Source: CAINEC01 sp046052065
GTDB lineage: Bacteria > Bacteroidota > Bacteroidia > AKYH767-A > OLB10
Assembly (NCBI GenBank): GCA_046052065.1
Contig: JBJOND010000003.1
Coordinates: forward strand, 5,678 to 69,677
Reading direction: 5' to 3'
DNA: 64,000 nucleotides
In this document: positions 44,601-51,967 of the stretch, piece after piece
How the letters are laid out: every line of letters starts with the position of its first letter
Numbering within the stretch: position 1 is the stretch's first letter
The notes under the pieces: generated by a model
Databases searched by the model: none
Told to the model about the DNA's origin: nothing
What the model saw: the letters and a program-made list of their open reading frames with translations, nothing else
Position numbers and translations under genes: made by a program

Positions 44601-46688
44601 TCCTGCAGTATCGAGTGTTCCAATCCAGCTTAATTGGATATCTTCATTTGGTAAAACACTAACGCATCGCAATGATGGCGGAGTGATGGTTGGAGCAGCA
44701 GCTGTTAGTCGAGCACCATTAATGTTAGATCTGGAGTCACAACCTCTTAGATCATTACGAAGTCTGATGTAATAGTTAATGGAATCGTTACAAACAGATA
44801 CGGGGTCTAAATAGGTTGTATTTGAAGTTGAATCAATCAAATTGAAAACTCCTGAACCGGCAGGCTGCTCTTTGTAAACGTAGTATCTCGGACGTGATCC
44901 AACTGGATTTGTTGGGGTTCGCAATGGATTCCATGATAAACTCGCATTGGTTCCAACCTGTGAGACCTGAAGATACATAGTTGATAATGTATCTGTTTGT
45001 GGTCTTGCTAATAAATCACAACCTGATTTGGTTTCTAAAAAATACCTTACTGAACCAGTATTTGCATTAACGTTGTTATCTGTCCAAGTTAAAGTGGTGG
45101 CAACGTCAATACTATCAACTAATGCAAACGGACCAGCTCCAATTGCGCGATAGATAAAATGTTTTCTGAAATATTTTAGAGTGTCTTGAACTCCTGTATC
45201 AGGTGGTATATCCCATGAGAGCGTAACTTTTCCACTGGGTTGGACATCGGCGCAATAGAGGGTCGATGCTTTCATTTCTGGTGGTGCGACAACAACTATG
45301 GAAAGCGTAAAGAAGTTTACAGCTGGTGAAGGGCAGAAGCTGTCAAACGCTTTTACAACGAAATTGTAGGTGTTCGAAAGCCGGACGCAGCCAACGGTTT
45401 TTGCAAGGTGATTACAATCCGTTATCCAATTAAAATTGATGGAATTATTAAAGAGTCCAAAACCTGTAGGTACCGTCGTTCCTACACCCGCAACGTTAGT
45501 CAAATAGGCGCATGGTGGAAACGGACATCTACCAGTATTAGCAGCTTCAGAAGTATCGAGCTGAATTCCGGTTACATCAAACGAAACACTTTGAGGCAAG
45601 GAAGCGGCAGTACCGCCAACGAATTCAAAATCGGTAGCTTGTATTGTCGTGAAGACTGTATCACCAGCATAGACTGTATCAACATATTGGTTAACTCCTC
45701 CCTGTTGGAATCCGTAAGTGAAAATAATGGTTGTATCGACATCAGGAGGGGTATTCAATCCTGTTGTACCACCACTATAGGCAACGGTTCTGTTACCTAT
45801 GAGTGTGATTTGAATTTCACGAAAAACTTCTGCGATTTTAATTCCACATCTAAAGGCTGATACTTTAGTTACAGTTACAAAAGATCCTGTATTAAATGAT
45901 AAGAAAGATACGATTCCAGAGTTCGGGTCCAATATCGCAGCTTGGTTATTTGCATTTTGAGGAGGAGTAGGGCTAGGCAAGGGATTAGTAAAAGAATATC
46001 CAGCTGCATAGGGATAGTTGGTCCCGGGGTAAGTTGTCCCATCTAAAGGGCGACCCCATTCATAGTATAAAGAATCTCCTTCTTCGTCAACCGCATTCGC
46101 AGAATAGGTGGTTATATTACCAATCATCGTTGCAAGTTGAGGACGCTCAGCAAAACGTGGCGATGAATCATAGCAAGGATTTGTATTCGTAGCATTGTAA
46201 GGAAACATGGTAGCTCTTAAAATAAAGTTCCCACCACCACTAGCTCCTAAATTCGTAATACCCGTATTACGACAACAATCCCAGTAAAAAAAATTCCAGC
46301 CTGTTGCAGGAGGTACACCGGTGATTGTTATCCAACCAGATTCGTAAATACATTCTAAAACGGCGTTAAGCTGGCCTCCTGGTGTAGCACAAGTTGGACA
46401 AGGTATAGTTTGACCTGGAGTGCCTACAGGAGATAAATCCAAGGTCGAAACTTGAGGACAGTTAATTCCGCCACCCAAACCAGGTGCGTTAGATTGTAAG
46501 TTAACAGTTGTCGGTGCAGGAATTCCGTTACAGTCTCTGTAGAGTTTTACAGTAAATTTAAATCTCCCAGCGTTTGGTCCTGATTTTTTACAGACCCATG
46601 TAACCTCACCCCCCATTAAGTGAGATCCAAATGAGTCAACTACACCAATGCATAGCAGGAGTAGGATAATACTCAGTAATTTCTTCAT
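38691..46688 (-). CDS. Giant repeat protein with gliding-motility-associated C-terminal (T9SS type B) domain
   Basis: A 2665-aa secreted protein with a signal peptide, then the opening SHLMGGEVTWVCKK typical of large Bacteroidota surface proteins, and an N-terminal region of about 470 residues. At least nine modules each begin with a version of LRCVSVQxNGxIxLSW and resemble paired fibronectin III-like sandwiches of about 190-200 residues. Conserved cysteines recur (LRC, QSGC, NCDTT, SGCIS) and could form disulfides. Four modules (41244-43523) are nearly identical. The last 85 residues, from VPSGFTPGGKNGIFKP through NRWGQKVFETNN and EGTYVYNVRI, are the CHU_C/type B sorting domain. It is a likely adhesin or surface fibre; the ligand is unknown. 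Single gene with a strong promoter and terminator. Confidence 0.9.
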   Translation of the reverse strand: MKKLLSIILLLLCIGVVDSFGSHLMGGEVTWVCKKSGPNAGRFKFTVKLYRDCNGIPAPTTVNLQSNAPGLGGGINCPQVSTLDLSPVGTPGQTIPCPTCATPGGQLNAVLECIYESGWITITGVPPATGWNFFYWDCCRNTGITNLGASGGGNFILRATMFPYNATNTNPCYDSSPRFAERPQLATMIGNITTYSANAVDEEGDSLYYEWGRPLDGTTYPGTNYPYAAGYSFTNPLPSPTPPQNANNQAAILDPNSGIVSFLSFNTGSFVTVTKVSAFRCGIKIAEVFREIQITLIGNRTVAYSGGTTGLNTPPDVDTTIIFTYGFQQGGVNQYVDTVYAGDTVFTTIQATDFEFVGGTAASLPQSVSFDVTGIQLDTSEAANTGRCPFPPCAYLTNVAGVGTTVPTGFGLFNNSINFNWITDCNHLAKTVGCVRLSNTYNFVVKAFDSFCPSPAVNFFTLSIVVVAPPEMKASTLYCADVQPSGKVTLSWDIPPDTGVQDTLKYFRKHFIYRAIGAGPFALVDSIDVATTLTWTDNNVNANTGSVRYFLETKSGCDLLARPQTDTLSTMYLQVSQVGTNASLSWNPLRTPTNPVGSRPRYYVYKEQPAGSGVFNLIDSTSNTTYLDPVSVCNDSINYYIRLRNDLRGCDSRSNINGARLTAAAPTITPPSLRCVSVLPNEDIQLSWIGTLDTAGAFAEYKIYHSLAKAGPYTQIGTVTNYGANTFTHVGAQGNAQPHFYYIRTKAGCDVTTTFDSPTTSDSLSSIKLILNNATVGFADLSWNALRVPLPATSSGQYKVYRRVVPSLPWVLRGTTAALTFRDTITLCDTTIQYKVEIADASGCISTSSDSANQFTSVGDILDNPSLRCLAVQLNGDVQLTWVAPSDPDNFFSKYQIYSAAALAGPYTLVGTVNSYATTSWLHVGANANVGSKYYYLKTLSGCSGLADNGSTGDTLASIYLSVSNATLGSATLNWNAMSNPLLASSSGTYIVKRRTTGVGAYAQIGTTSNLNYIDNITTCNVPYEYTIEIADNAPCTSVSSAANGVFTYLGNVVVNPDLRCVSVQANGQIQLSFIPPAGSSANFNEFEIWRDNGTGFTKLDSVSNFASTTYLDITANGNSQSYSYYLLSQSGCTGQVNSTSNSQTLSSIYLTATPALGTSNLSWTALANPIPASSTTGQYDVWSSYNATGNLQFYGDTNRLVYSQPINNCDTTLRHQIKLADNSGCISTSNIDTNLYTYIGNIIANPDLRCVSVQSNGQIQLSFIPPAGSNTNFNEFEIWRDNGAGFTKLDSVSNFAATTYLDASANGNNQSYSYYMLTQSGCSGQINSTSNSQTLSSIYLTATPALGTANLSWTALANPIPATSTTGQYDVWSSYNATGNLQFYGDTNRLVYSQPIVNCDTTLSHQIKLADNSGCISTSNIDANLYTYLGNVINNPDLRCVSVQPNGQIQLSFIPPTGSSINFNEFEIWRDNGAGFTKLDSVSNFAATTYLDATANGNNQSYSYYMLTQSGCSGQINSASNSQTLSSIYLTATPALGTANLSWTALANPIPATSTTGQYDIWSSYNATGNLQFYGDTNRLVYSQPINNCDTTLSHQIKLADNSGCISTSNIDANLYTYLGNVINNPDLRCVSVQSNGQIQLSFIPPTGSSINFNEFEIWRDNGAGFTKLDSVSNFAATTYLDATANGNNQSYSYYMLTQSGCSGQINSASNSQTLSSIYLSTTPALGTANLNWTALANPIPGTTTTGQYDVWSSYNTTGNLQLYGDTNRLVYSQPINNCDTTIHYQIKIADNSGCISTSNIDTNLFTYIGNIIGNPELHCASVISPGGQIQLTWKGVLSGSWVNFNQFNIYRNTGTGFTLIDSVQNNSAVTYTDNTANGYNGSVSYYLVTKSGCSGQVDNGTLGNTISSIYLKVTGANTTTANLNWNAPSTPLLPNTSNTYTVEREQPAGSGNWTVAGNVTATTFTEPLTLCIDSVNYRVSLEDTFCISMSNYDGETFVDHTIPTSPELRCASVLPNGDVTLTWIAPVDTGMRFGNYQIYSSANPNGPFAKIQTVNNYNTLSYTHIGANAQNNSIYYYITTQTACGGETSPVTDTLRTIRVNVINNNGVAFIRWNPLHDPELATATLTYDVYKEYPTGTWSKIGTTTAPDYDWSDTINVCSAIINYYVSTGDQSGCISNSSIDGDLFKDITKPNVSVMDTVSLSTPTGTNVNISWIPSTSGDVEGYIIYNFNGASWDSIGAVTGANSTSFSFVDPAVQNGSQLYSIAAYDSCGNRSSIGLSQNTMFLKAKLDVCKYAIDLQWNPFINMPGGVAGYNVFVSENGGPITLLASVPATNITYSHNTLTNGSIYNYYIQVVGNDNTKTAISTQASDTANLLVLPTFGYLRKATVIDLRRVIVTAYVDTLKQPDVSKYKLQRAFEKTGPFSTVAVQTYSGLPDLTFSDFTARTNQYSYYYRIVTVDSCGNEVLISNLGRTILLSGLAEKNLTNSLKYNDYEEWLGGVSNYSLFRKIDDTWQLVPAAILPFGQQAYIDDVSSIFQTTGRFCYRVEAYEGGGNIYGFTDTSSSNEICLIQEPKVYVPSGFTPGGKNGIFKPSFIYVDAKNYFFIVFNRWGQKVFETNNPEEGWDGTFDGTLAPEGTYVYNVRIFGTSGQEIEKNGSVTLLR
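41244..43523 (-). repeat. Four tandem 570-bp near-identical repeats inside the giant gene
   Basis: Copies begin (minus strand) at 43523, 42953, 42383 and 41813, each exactly 570 bases (190 codons). Each starts with NPDLRCVSVQ and includes NFNEFEIWRDNG, TKLDSVSNFA, SYYMLTQSGC and NLQFYGDTNRLVYSQPI. A fifth unit starting at 41243 (NPELHCASV) keeps the module plan but is clearly diverged, as are the flanking modules. Confidence 0.92.
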
Positions 46689-46728
46689 AGTAATTTGGTA
46701 CTATTAATTTTGGTCAATTGCGTGTAGC

Positions 46729-46759
46729 CAAATTTACGAAACGAAGAATTAAAAAACAA
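46729..46759 (-). promoter_or_regulatory. Promoter of the giant gene
   Basis: Minus-strand TTG (46759-46757), 20 bases, then exact TAAATTTG (46736-46729), 40 bases upstream of the ATG. Confidence 0.72.
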
Positions 46760-46764
46760 ATGAA

Positions 46765-48036
46765 TTAAGGGCCAACCACCACCTCGCTCAATGATGATTT
46801 TTCGAGGTGTTTTTGAGCACATAATCGAATATCATCAGCGGTAATACTGTTCAACCTACTGATGTAATCATGGTAATGATCGGCAGTTAAGTTATTTAAA
46901 TGCAATGTTTTGTGTCTTTCTGAAAGTGCAAAAACTCCGTCAATGCTTCTCTGAAAGCTTCCAAACAGATAGTTTTTTACAAGCGTTAATTCCTCTTCTG
47001 GTACGAGCTCGTTTTGCAGGCGCTCAACTTCAAAATAAATTTCTTTCAATGCATCATTGGCTACATTTGACCCAACTTCAGTTGTAATGAAAAAATAACC
47101 ATCGTTGATATCTGTCGCTAATCCCGATCCAATTCCGTAGGTAAATCCTTTGTCTTCTCGGATATTCGACATCAACCGAGACCCAAAGTAGCCTCCCAAA
47201 ATGGTATTCAAAATGGTGAAATCGAAATAGTCCTCATGTTTTCTGTTAAACATTTTTTTACCAATTCTAATTGCCGACTGAATACTATCTTTCTTATTAA
47301 TATAGGTTATTTTAGGATTTAATATTTTATTTTCAACGACATTATTAATGTTTGAATAATTAAAATTCAATTCTTCTATCAGGTTTTTAATAGCGCTTTC
47401 ATGTTCCGAAGATAATTTTCCTGCAATAAATACAGCTCTCAGTTTATTTCGGTAATTGTTATGGTAGAATGCTAATAAAGCTTCTTTGTTTAACATGTCA
47501 AAGTCCTCTGCCTTCGACATGATTCCTAGTGAATGATTATCCCCATAAATTGTATTCAAAAAGTTTCTTCTGGCTAAAAAGTCGACTTTGTTAAGGTTGA
47601 TAGCAAGTCGCTGTTTCCCTTGCATTTTATAGGTTTCAATCTCTTCTTCAGCAAATGTTGGTTCTGTAAGAATTGTCTTTAAAACTGGCAGCGTCTGAAG
47701 GATAAATTTTCCAGTAGTATAGAATGATAAGGTAGCAAATTCGTTCCCCGCTTCCGTAACAAAATAAGCTCCATATTGGTCAAGCATTTCTGAAATCTCA
47801 GCAGATGAAAATTTTCCGCTACCTTCTTCAATTAATCTGTTGCAAGAGTTAGCAATAATTGGATGTGAACTATAAGCTGAGCCCGCCTCAAAAATCAGAT
47901 CAATTTTTATGACTTCCTGAGTACCTGAGTTAATAGTTATATAGGGAGTCCCATTTTTTAAATAGTCAACAATAGCTCCTGGTATTTGTAAGCTTTCAGG
48001 TATAGTTAATTCTGGTGCGATTATTCTGTTAAGCAT
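46765..48036 (-). CDS. M16-family peptidase, non-catalytic partner subunit
   Basis: A 423-aa pitrilysin-fold protein. At the place of the zinc motif HxxEH it reads NSCNRLIEEG, so it cannot bind zinc normally. It keeps the substrate-binding Arg/Tyr segment of the C-terminal domain (SNIREDKGFTYGIGSG). This division, with one subunit carrying HxxEH and the other the Arg-Tyr pair, is known for two-subunit M16B peptidases. The upstream gene encodes the HxxEH subunit and overlaps by 8 bases. No signal peptide is seen on either, so the pair is probably cytoplasmic. Confidence 0.88.
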   Translation of the reverse strand: MLNRIIAPELTIPESLQIPGAIVDYLKNGTPYITINSGTQEVIKIDLIFEAGSAYSSHPIIANSCNRLIEEGSGKFSSAEISEMLDQYGAYFVTEAGNEFATLSFYTTGKFILQTLPVLKTILTEPTFAEEEIETYKMQGKQRLAINLNKVDFLARRNFLNTIYGDNHSLGIMSKAEDFDMLNKEALLAFYHNNYRNKLRAVFIAGKLSSEHESAIKNLIEELNFNYSNINNVVENKILNPKITYINKKDSIQSAIRIGKKMFNRKHEDYFDFTILNTILGGYFGSRLMSNIREDKGFTYGIGSGLATDINDGYFFITTEVGSNVANDALKEIYFEVERLQNELVPEEELTLVKNYLFGSFQRSIDGVFALSERHKTLHLNNLTADHYHDYISRLNSITADDIRLCAQKHLEKSSLSEVVVGP

Positions 48037-49270
48037 GATGATTGGATAAGTAAGTTAAAACGGAGCAATTTTCTTTGGTTAAAACAGTATTTGCAATTGC
48101 TAATATGTCCGATGATTGAATCGAATTATATATTGTTTCTTGTTGGTTGGCTAAATCAGCGTCTCCTAGCATTTCATAGTAGGCAAGGTTTAATGCTTTA
48201 TTGGCAATACTCATTTCTGAAAATAAGACAGTAGAGTAGGCCTTGTTTTTAATTTTCTCCAATTCTTTATCTGAAATACCTTTTTTTAGTTCTTCAATCA
48301 CATCAAATACAGCTTCTTCAGCATCTTTCGGATTAACTCCATCTGAAATTTTTCCTTCTATTAAAATCAGGCTTTTGTCTAAGTCGCCCAGCATATAAGC
48401 GCCAATATCAGTAAAAAGCTTTTTCTCTTTAACTAGTTGCTGATAAAGTCTCGATGATTTCCCTCTCGATAAAACATCGCTTAATAAATCAGTTGCATAA
48501 AAATCATTATCGTACCTCGAACAGCAATGAAATGCTAAGTATAGTTGATCCGATGGTACATCGGCTTTAACTTCCAATCGACGCATTTCTGTTTGTTTAG
48601 GCTCTTCAGGTAGATTTCTTTCGGTGAGGTTTACAGAAGGAATTGGCTCAAACCATTTTGCACAAAGTTCTTTTGCTCTTTCTAAAGAACAATTGCCTGC
48701 TAAAGTTAGTATGGCATTGTTTGGTGCATACCATTTCTTAAAGAAGTTTTTTACATCTTGTAAGGTCGCATTCTCAATATGTGATACTTCCTTGCCAATG
48801 GTCGCCCATTGATAAGGATGAACTTTGTAAGCAAGCGGTCTTAGTTTTAACCATGCATCGCCATAAGGCTGATTTAAATAACGCTGACGAAATTCTTCAA
48901 CAACTACATTTCGTTGTACCTCTAAACTTTTTTCAGTAAAAGCAAGGCTTAACATTCTGTCTGACTCCAGCCAAAATCCCGTTTCAAGATTTGCTGCAGG
49001 TATTGTTAAATAGTAATTAGTAAAATCATTATTTGTAAAGGCGTTGTTTTCACCTCCAGCTTTCTGTAATGGTTCGTCGTAGCTTGGGATATTAATAGAA
49101 CCGCCAAACATCAAGTGTTCAAACAAATGAGCAAAACCTGTTTGTTCAGGATCTTCATCTCTTGCACCTACCATATACAAAATATTCATAGCTACAAGGG
49201 GAGTGCTTTTGTCCTCATGAACAATTACTTTTAACCCATTGGACAATTCGAATTTTTCAAAATTTATCAT
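48029..49270 (-). CDS. M16-family zinc peptidase, catalytic subunit
   Basis: A 413-aa metallopeptidase with the inverted zinc motif HLFEH (His48, Glu51, His52) in GFAHLFEHLMFGG and the distal Glu region EVQRNVVVEEFRQRY. It is expected to pair with the non-catalytic M16 subunit encoded directly downstream (8-base overlap). Substrates of such bacterial pairs are mostly unknown peptides. It lies two bases from the nitronate monooxygenase-like gene, so all three may share a transcript. Confidence 0.92.
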   Translation of the reverse strand: MINFEKFELSNGLKVIVHEDKSTPLVAMNILYMVGARDEDPEQTGFAHLFEHLMFGGSINIPSYDEPLQKAGGENNAFTNNDFTNYYLTIPAANLETGFWLESDRMLSLAFTEKSLEVQRNVVVEEFRQRYLNQPYGDAWLKLRPLAYKVHPYQWATIGKEVSHIENATLQDVKNFFKKWYAPNNAILTLAGNCSLERAKELCAKWFEPIPSVNLTERNLPEEPKQTEMRRLEVKADVPSDQLYLAFHCCSRYDNDFYATDLLSDVLSRGKSSRLYQQLVKEKKLFTDIGAYMLGDLDKSLILIEGKISDGVNPKDAEEAVFDVIEELKKGISDKELEKIKNKAYSTVLFSEMSIANKALNLAYYEMLGDADLANQQETIYNSIQSSDILAIANTVLTKENCSVLTYLSNHHA

Positions 49271-49272
49271 AA

Positions 49273-50223
49273 TTAATCGATGCTTATTTCTTGTAGTTTT
49301 TTCTTTTCATTAATAAACTCTTCCCACATTTCATTCAAAATCATGGCTGCTGGTTTGATCTCCTTAAAATTGGCAGAAACTTGTCCGATTTCTAATTCAC
49401 CTTCAATCATATCTCCTTCAAACATTCCTTTTTTTGCTCGAGCTCTTCCAAGTATTTCTTTTAGTTCTTCGTTACTTGCGCCTCGCTTTGTAGCTTCATC
49501 AACTTTCTGGTAAAATTCATTCTTGATTAATCGAACTGGGGTTAGACTTTTTAAAGCTAATGCGGTATCGCCTTCATTCATGTTTATGATTCTGTTTTTG
49601 AAAACATCGTTAGCCGATGATTCTTCGCTTGCTACAAACCTTGTTCCAACTTGGACTCCTTCAGCACCTAATGCAAAGCATGCTAGCATCGCTCGTCCGT
49701 CTGCAATTCCACCAGCTGCAATCAAAGGCAATTTAACAGCATCTCGAATAAGTGGTATCAAGCAAAGAGTTGTTGTTTCCTCGCGACCATTATGTCCGCC
49801 TGCTTCAAATCCTTCTGCAACAATCGCATCGACTCCAGCGGCTTCTGCTTTCAGTGCAAACTTTGTATTGGCAATTACGTGTACCACTTTAATTCCATGT
49901 GATTTTAAATGGTTAGTCCATGTTGCAGGGTTACCAGCAGAGGTAAATACTATCGGGACTTTTTCTTCGATGATGATAGCAATATGATCATCGATATTTG
50001 GGTATAGCAACGGAAGATTAACAGCGAAATTGTTTTTCGTTGCAGATTTACACTTTTGAATATGTTCTCTTAGTACATCAGGATACATAGACCCTGCGCC
50101 AATAATCCCTAATCCGCCAGCATTACTAACGGCTGCGGCTAAACGCCATCCACTGCACCAAATCATTCCTGCCTGAATGATAGGATACTGAATATTGAAT
50201 AATTCGGTTATTCTGTTTTTCAT
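49273..50223 (-). CDS. Nitronate monooxygenase-like FMN enzyme
   Basis: A 316-aa flavin TIM-barrel of the nitronate monooxygenase/2-nitropropane dioxygenase family (also related to FabK). From the ATG at 50223: MKNRITELFNIQYPIIQAGM, then AAAVSNAGGLGIIGAGSM. The catalytic-His loop is EGFEAGGHNGREETTTL, and the FMN phosphate-binding stretch is PLIAAGGIADGRAML ... GAEGVQVGTRFVASEES. The ATG at 50286 would add 21 residues overlapping the upstream gene and looks spurious. The physiological substrate is uncertain: FabK-like enoyl-ACP reductase activity is an alternative. Confidence 0.85.
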   Translation of the reverse strand: MKNRITELFNIQYPIIQAGMIWCSGWRLAAAVSNAGGLGIIGAGSMYPDVLREHIQKCKSATKNNFAVNLPLLYPNIDDHIAIIIEEKVPIVFTSAGNPATWTNHLKSHGIKVVHVIANTKFALKAEAAGVDAIVAEGFEAGGHNGREETTTLCLIPLIRDAVKLPLIAAGGIADGRAMLACFALGAEGVQVGTRFVASEESSANDVFKNRIINMNEGDTALALKSLTPVRLIKNEFYQKVDEATKRGASNEELKEILGRARAKKGMFEGDMIEGELEIGQVSANFKEIKPAAMILNEMWEEFINEKKKLQEISID

Positions 50224-50225
50224 TT

Positions 50226-50816
50226 TTAAAAGAATATTTCTAATGTTGCTTTTACTCTTGCGCCCATTTCCCGTATTAAAAACCACTTAGGTTCTCGTTT
50301 CGGCCATCCCTCTGCGACGTATCCAACAGCGTTTATATTCATCTGTTTGGCCATCCAAAGTGCTCTGCAAAGATGTGCTTTTTGACTTACAATGATAACG
50401 GGCTCATACAAATAATTTTTGTTGAACATTTGCAATGATGCGTAGGTGTCTTTGCTGTCTGAGTCTAACATAATCAGCGTGTCATTAACTCCTTTGTCTA
50501 CTAATTCCTTTTTTAAATCGTTTGCTTCGTCGTAATGATTGCCGTCTGAAATTCCGCTAATAATAATTTTACAATTAGGATACATTTGACGTAGCTTTAC
50601 CACCACATCAACTCTTCCATTGAAGAAATAGTTTGGTCGCGTTCCCATTCTATATTCTTTACCAGCTCCTAGAACTAATACATAACGGTTTTTTAGTTGG
50701 AATGTCTTACTCTGAATAATCATTTCATTGCCAACATGAGAAATCCACCAATAATTACAAAGTATTAGTACAATAGGAAGTAGCAGTATGAGGAAAAAGA
50801 TTTTTAAAAACTTCAT
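50226..50816 (-). CDS. SanA/YdcF-like DUF218 envelope protein
   Basis: A 196-aa protein with one N-terminal membrane helix (about residues 5-22) and a DUF218 domain: YVLVLGAGKEYRMGTRPNYF, GRVDVVVKLRQMYPNCKIII, DSDSKDTYASLQMFN, IVSQKAHLCRALWMAKQ. The SanA group affects envelope barrier function and vancomycin tolerance in enterobacteria; the biochemical role is not settled. A TACATTTG box ends 5 bases before the ATG, but no matching TTG is seen. It is followed two bases later by the nitronate monooxygenase-like gene. Confidence 0.8.
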   Translation of the reverse strand: MKFLKIFFLILLLPIVLILCNYWWISHVGNEMIIQSKTFQLKNRYVLVLGAGKEYRMGTRPNYFFNGRVDVVVKLRQMYPNCKIIISGISDGNHYDEANDLKKELVDKGVNDTLIMLDSDSKDTYASLQMFNKNYLYEPVIIVSQKAHLCRALWMAKQMNINAVGYVAEGWPKREPKWFLIREMGARVKATLEIFF

Positions 50817-50959
50817 TTAACAAATGTAAGGTTTGGCCACAACAACTATCCTTTGGTTGTTCTCTATTTTTGAACAATAACACTGTTTTTCACCGTTAAT
50901 AAAGAATATTGTTCAATACTATTTTGCATAGTTGATTTTTATATTTTTAGCCCTGAGAA

Positions 50960-51955
50960 ATGAAAATAATTATACCTGTTGCGGGGATTGGCAGTAAGTT
51001 GCGTCCGCATACACATACTCAACCTAAAGCATTGGTTCCTGTTGCAGGGAAGCCAATATTGTCGCATATCGTTGATTACCTTGTTGAAGGAGGTTATAAA
51101 GAGTTCATTTTTATTGTGGGATACTTGGGAGACAAGATTGAAGATTATGTTAAAAATAAATATCCTCATCTAAAATCTTCTTTTGTTATTCAGGAGCCTC
51201 GCGAAGGAACAGGTCAGGCTGTTTGGATGGCCAAAGATTTAGTCAACGACGGCGACGAATTGCTGATTGTTTTAGGAGATACTATTATCGATTATGATTT
51301 GCATGCTATCGTAACATCTCCATGTTCTTCTTTGGGAATTAAAAAAGTAGATGACCCTCGTCAATTTGGAGTTGCAGAAATAGATGATCAGGGTTTTATC
51401 AAAAAACTCGAAGAGAAACCATTGATTCCAAAATCGAATTTAGCATTGGTAGGTATCTATTACATCAAAAACGGATTTTTACTAATGGAAGCATTAGACC
51501 ATTTGATTAAAAATGACATCCGTCACAATGATGAATTTAATTTAACATTGGGTATTCAGCGAATGGTGCAGGCCGGAGAGAAGTTTTCTACATTTCAGGT
51601 CGGAAACTGGTTCGATTGCGGAGGTAAAAACAATTTGCTTGAGACCAACGCTACCTTGTTAAGTTACGATAAAAATATTTCCAATAAAAAATACAATTAT
51701 AGTAACACCATTATTATTCATCCGGTTAGTATTGCGCCTAATTGCGATATAAGCGATTCGATCATTGGACCAAATGTGTCTATTGGTGATAATACCATCA
51801 TCCGACATTCAATTTTAAGTAATTCTATCATTGGATCCTATTCGCAATTAGAGTCTGCTATTTTACATGAGAGTGTAATTGGTAGTGATGCTTATCTAAA
51901 AGGACTTAGTCAAAGTTTAAGTATTGGTGATAGTACAGAAATTGATTTTAGTTAA
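50960..51955 (+). CDS. Sugar-phosphate nucleotidyltransferase (RmlA/GlmU-like)
   Basis: A 331-aa enzyme expected to make an NDP-sugar. The nucleotide-binding motif is IIPVAGIGSKLRPHTHTQPKALVPVAGKP (residues about 4-32, key Gly-x-Gly-Ser and Arg-Pro). IVLGDTIID holds a metal-binding Asp; LEEKP and FDCGGKNN are also family marks. The C-terminal 80 residues are left-handed beta-helix hexapeptide repeats (IAPNCDISDSIIGPNVSIGD). The likely substrate is glucose 1-phosphate, but uridylyl versus thymidylyl specificity and GlcN-1-P use cannot be decided. It precedes glyA by 12 bases. Confidence 0.85.
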   Translation: MKIIIPVAGIGSKLRPHTHTQPKALVPVAGKPILSHIVDYLVEGGYKEFIFIVGYLGDKIEDYVKNKYPHLKSSFVIQEPREGTGQAVWMAKDLVNDGDELLIVLGDTIIDYDLHAIVTSPCSSLGIKKVDDPRQFGVAEIDDQGFIKKLEEKPLIPKSNLALVGIYYIKNGFLLMEALDHLIKNDIRHNDEFNLTLGIQRMVQAGEKFSTFQVGNWFDCGGKNNLLETNATLLSYDKNISNKKYNYSNTIIIHPVSIAPNCDISDSIIGPNVSIGDNTIIRHSILSNSIIGSYSQLESAILHESVIGSDAYLKGLSQSLSIGDSTEIDFS

Positions 51956-51967
51956 TACATAACAGTT

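Noticed and set aside
45408..45860. A 150-codon plus-strand frame opposite the giant gene
   Set aside because: It lies entirely inside the N-terminal coding region of the giant gene and shows no coding features.
49523..49987. A 154-codon plus-strand frame opposite the nitronate monooxygenase-like gene
   Set aside because: It is a shadow of a well-supported gene; composition is low-complexity Ser/Ala/Pro with no domain or signal.
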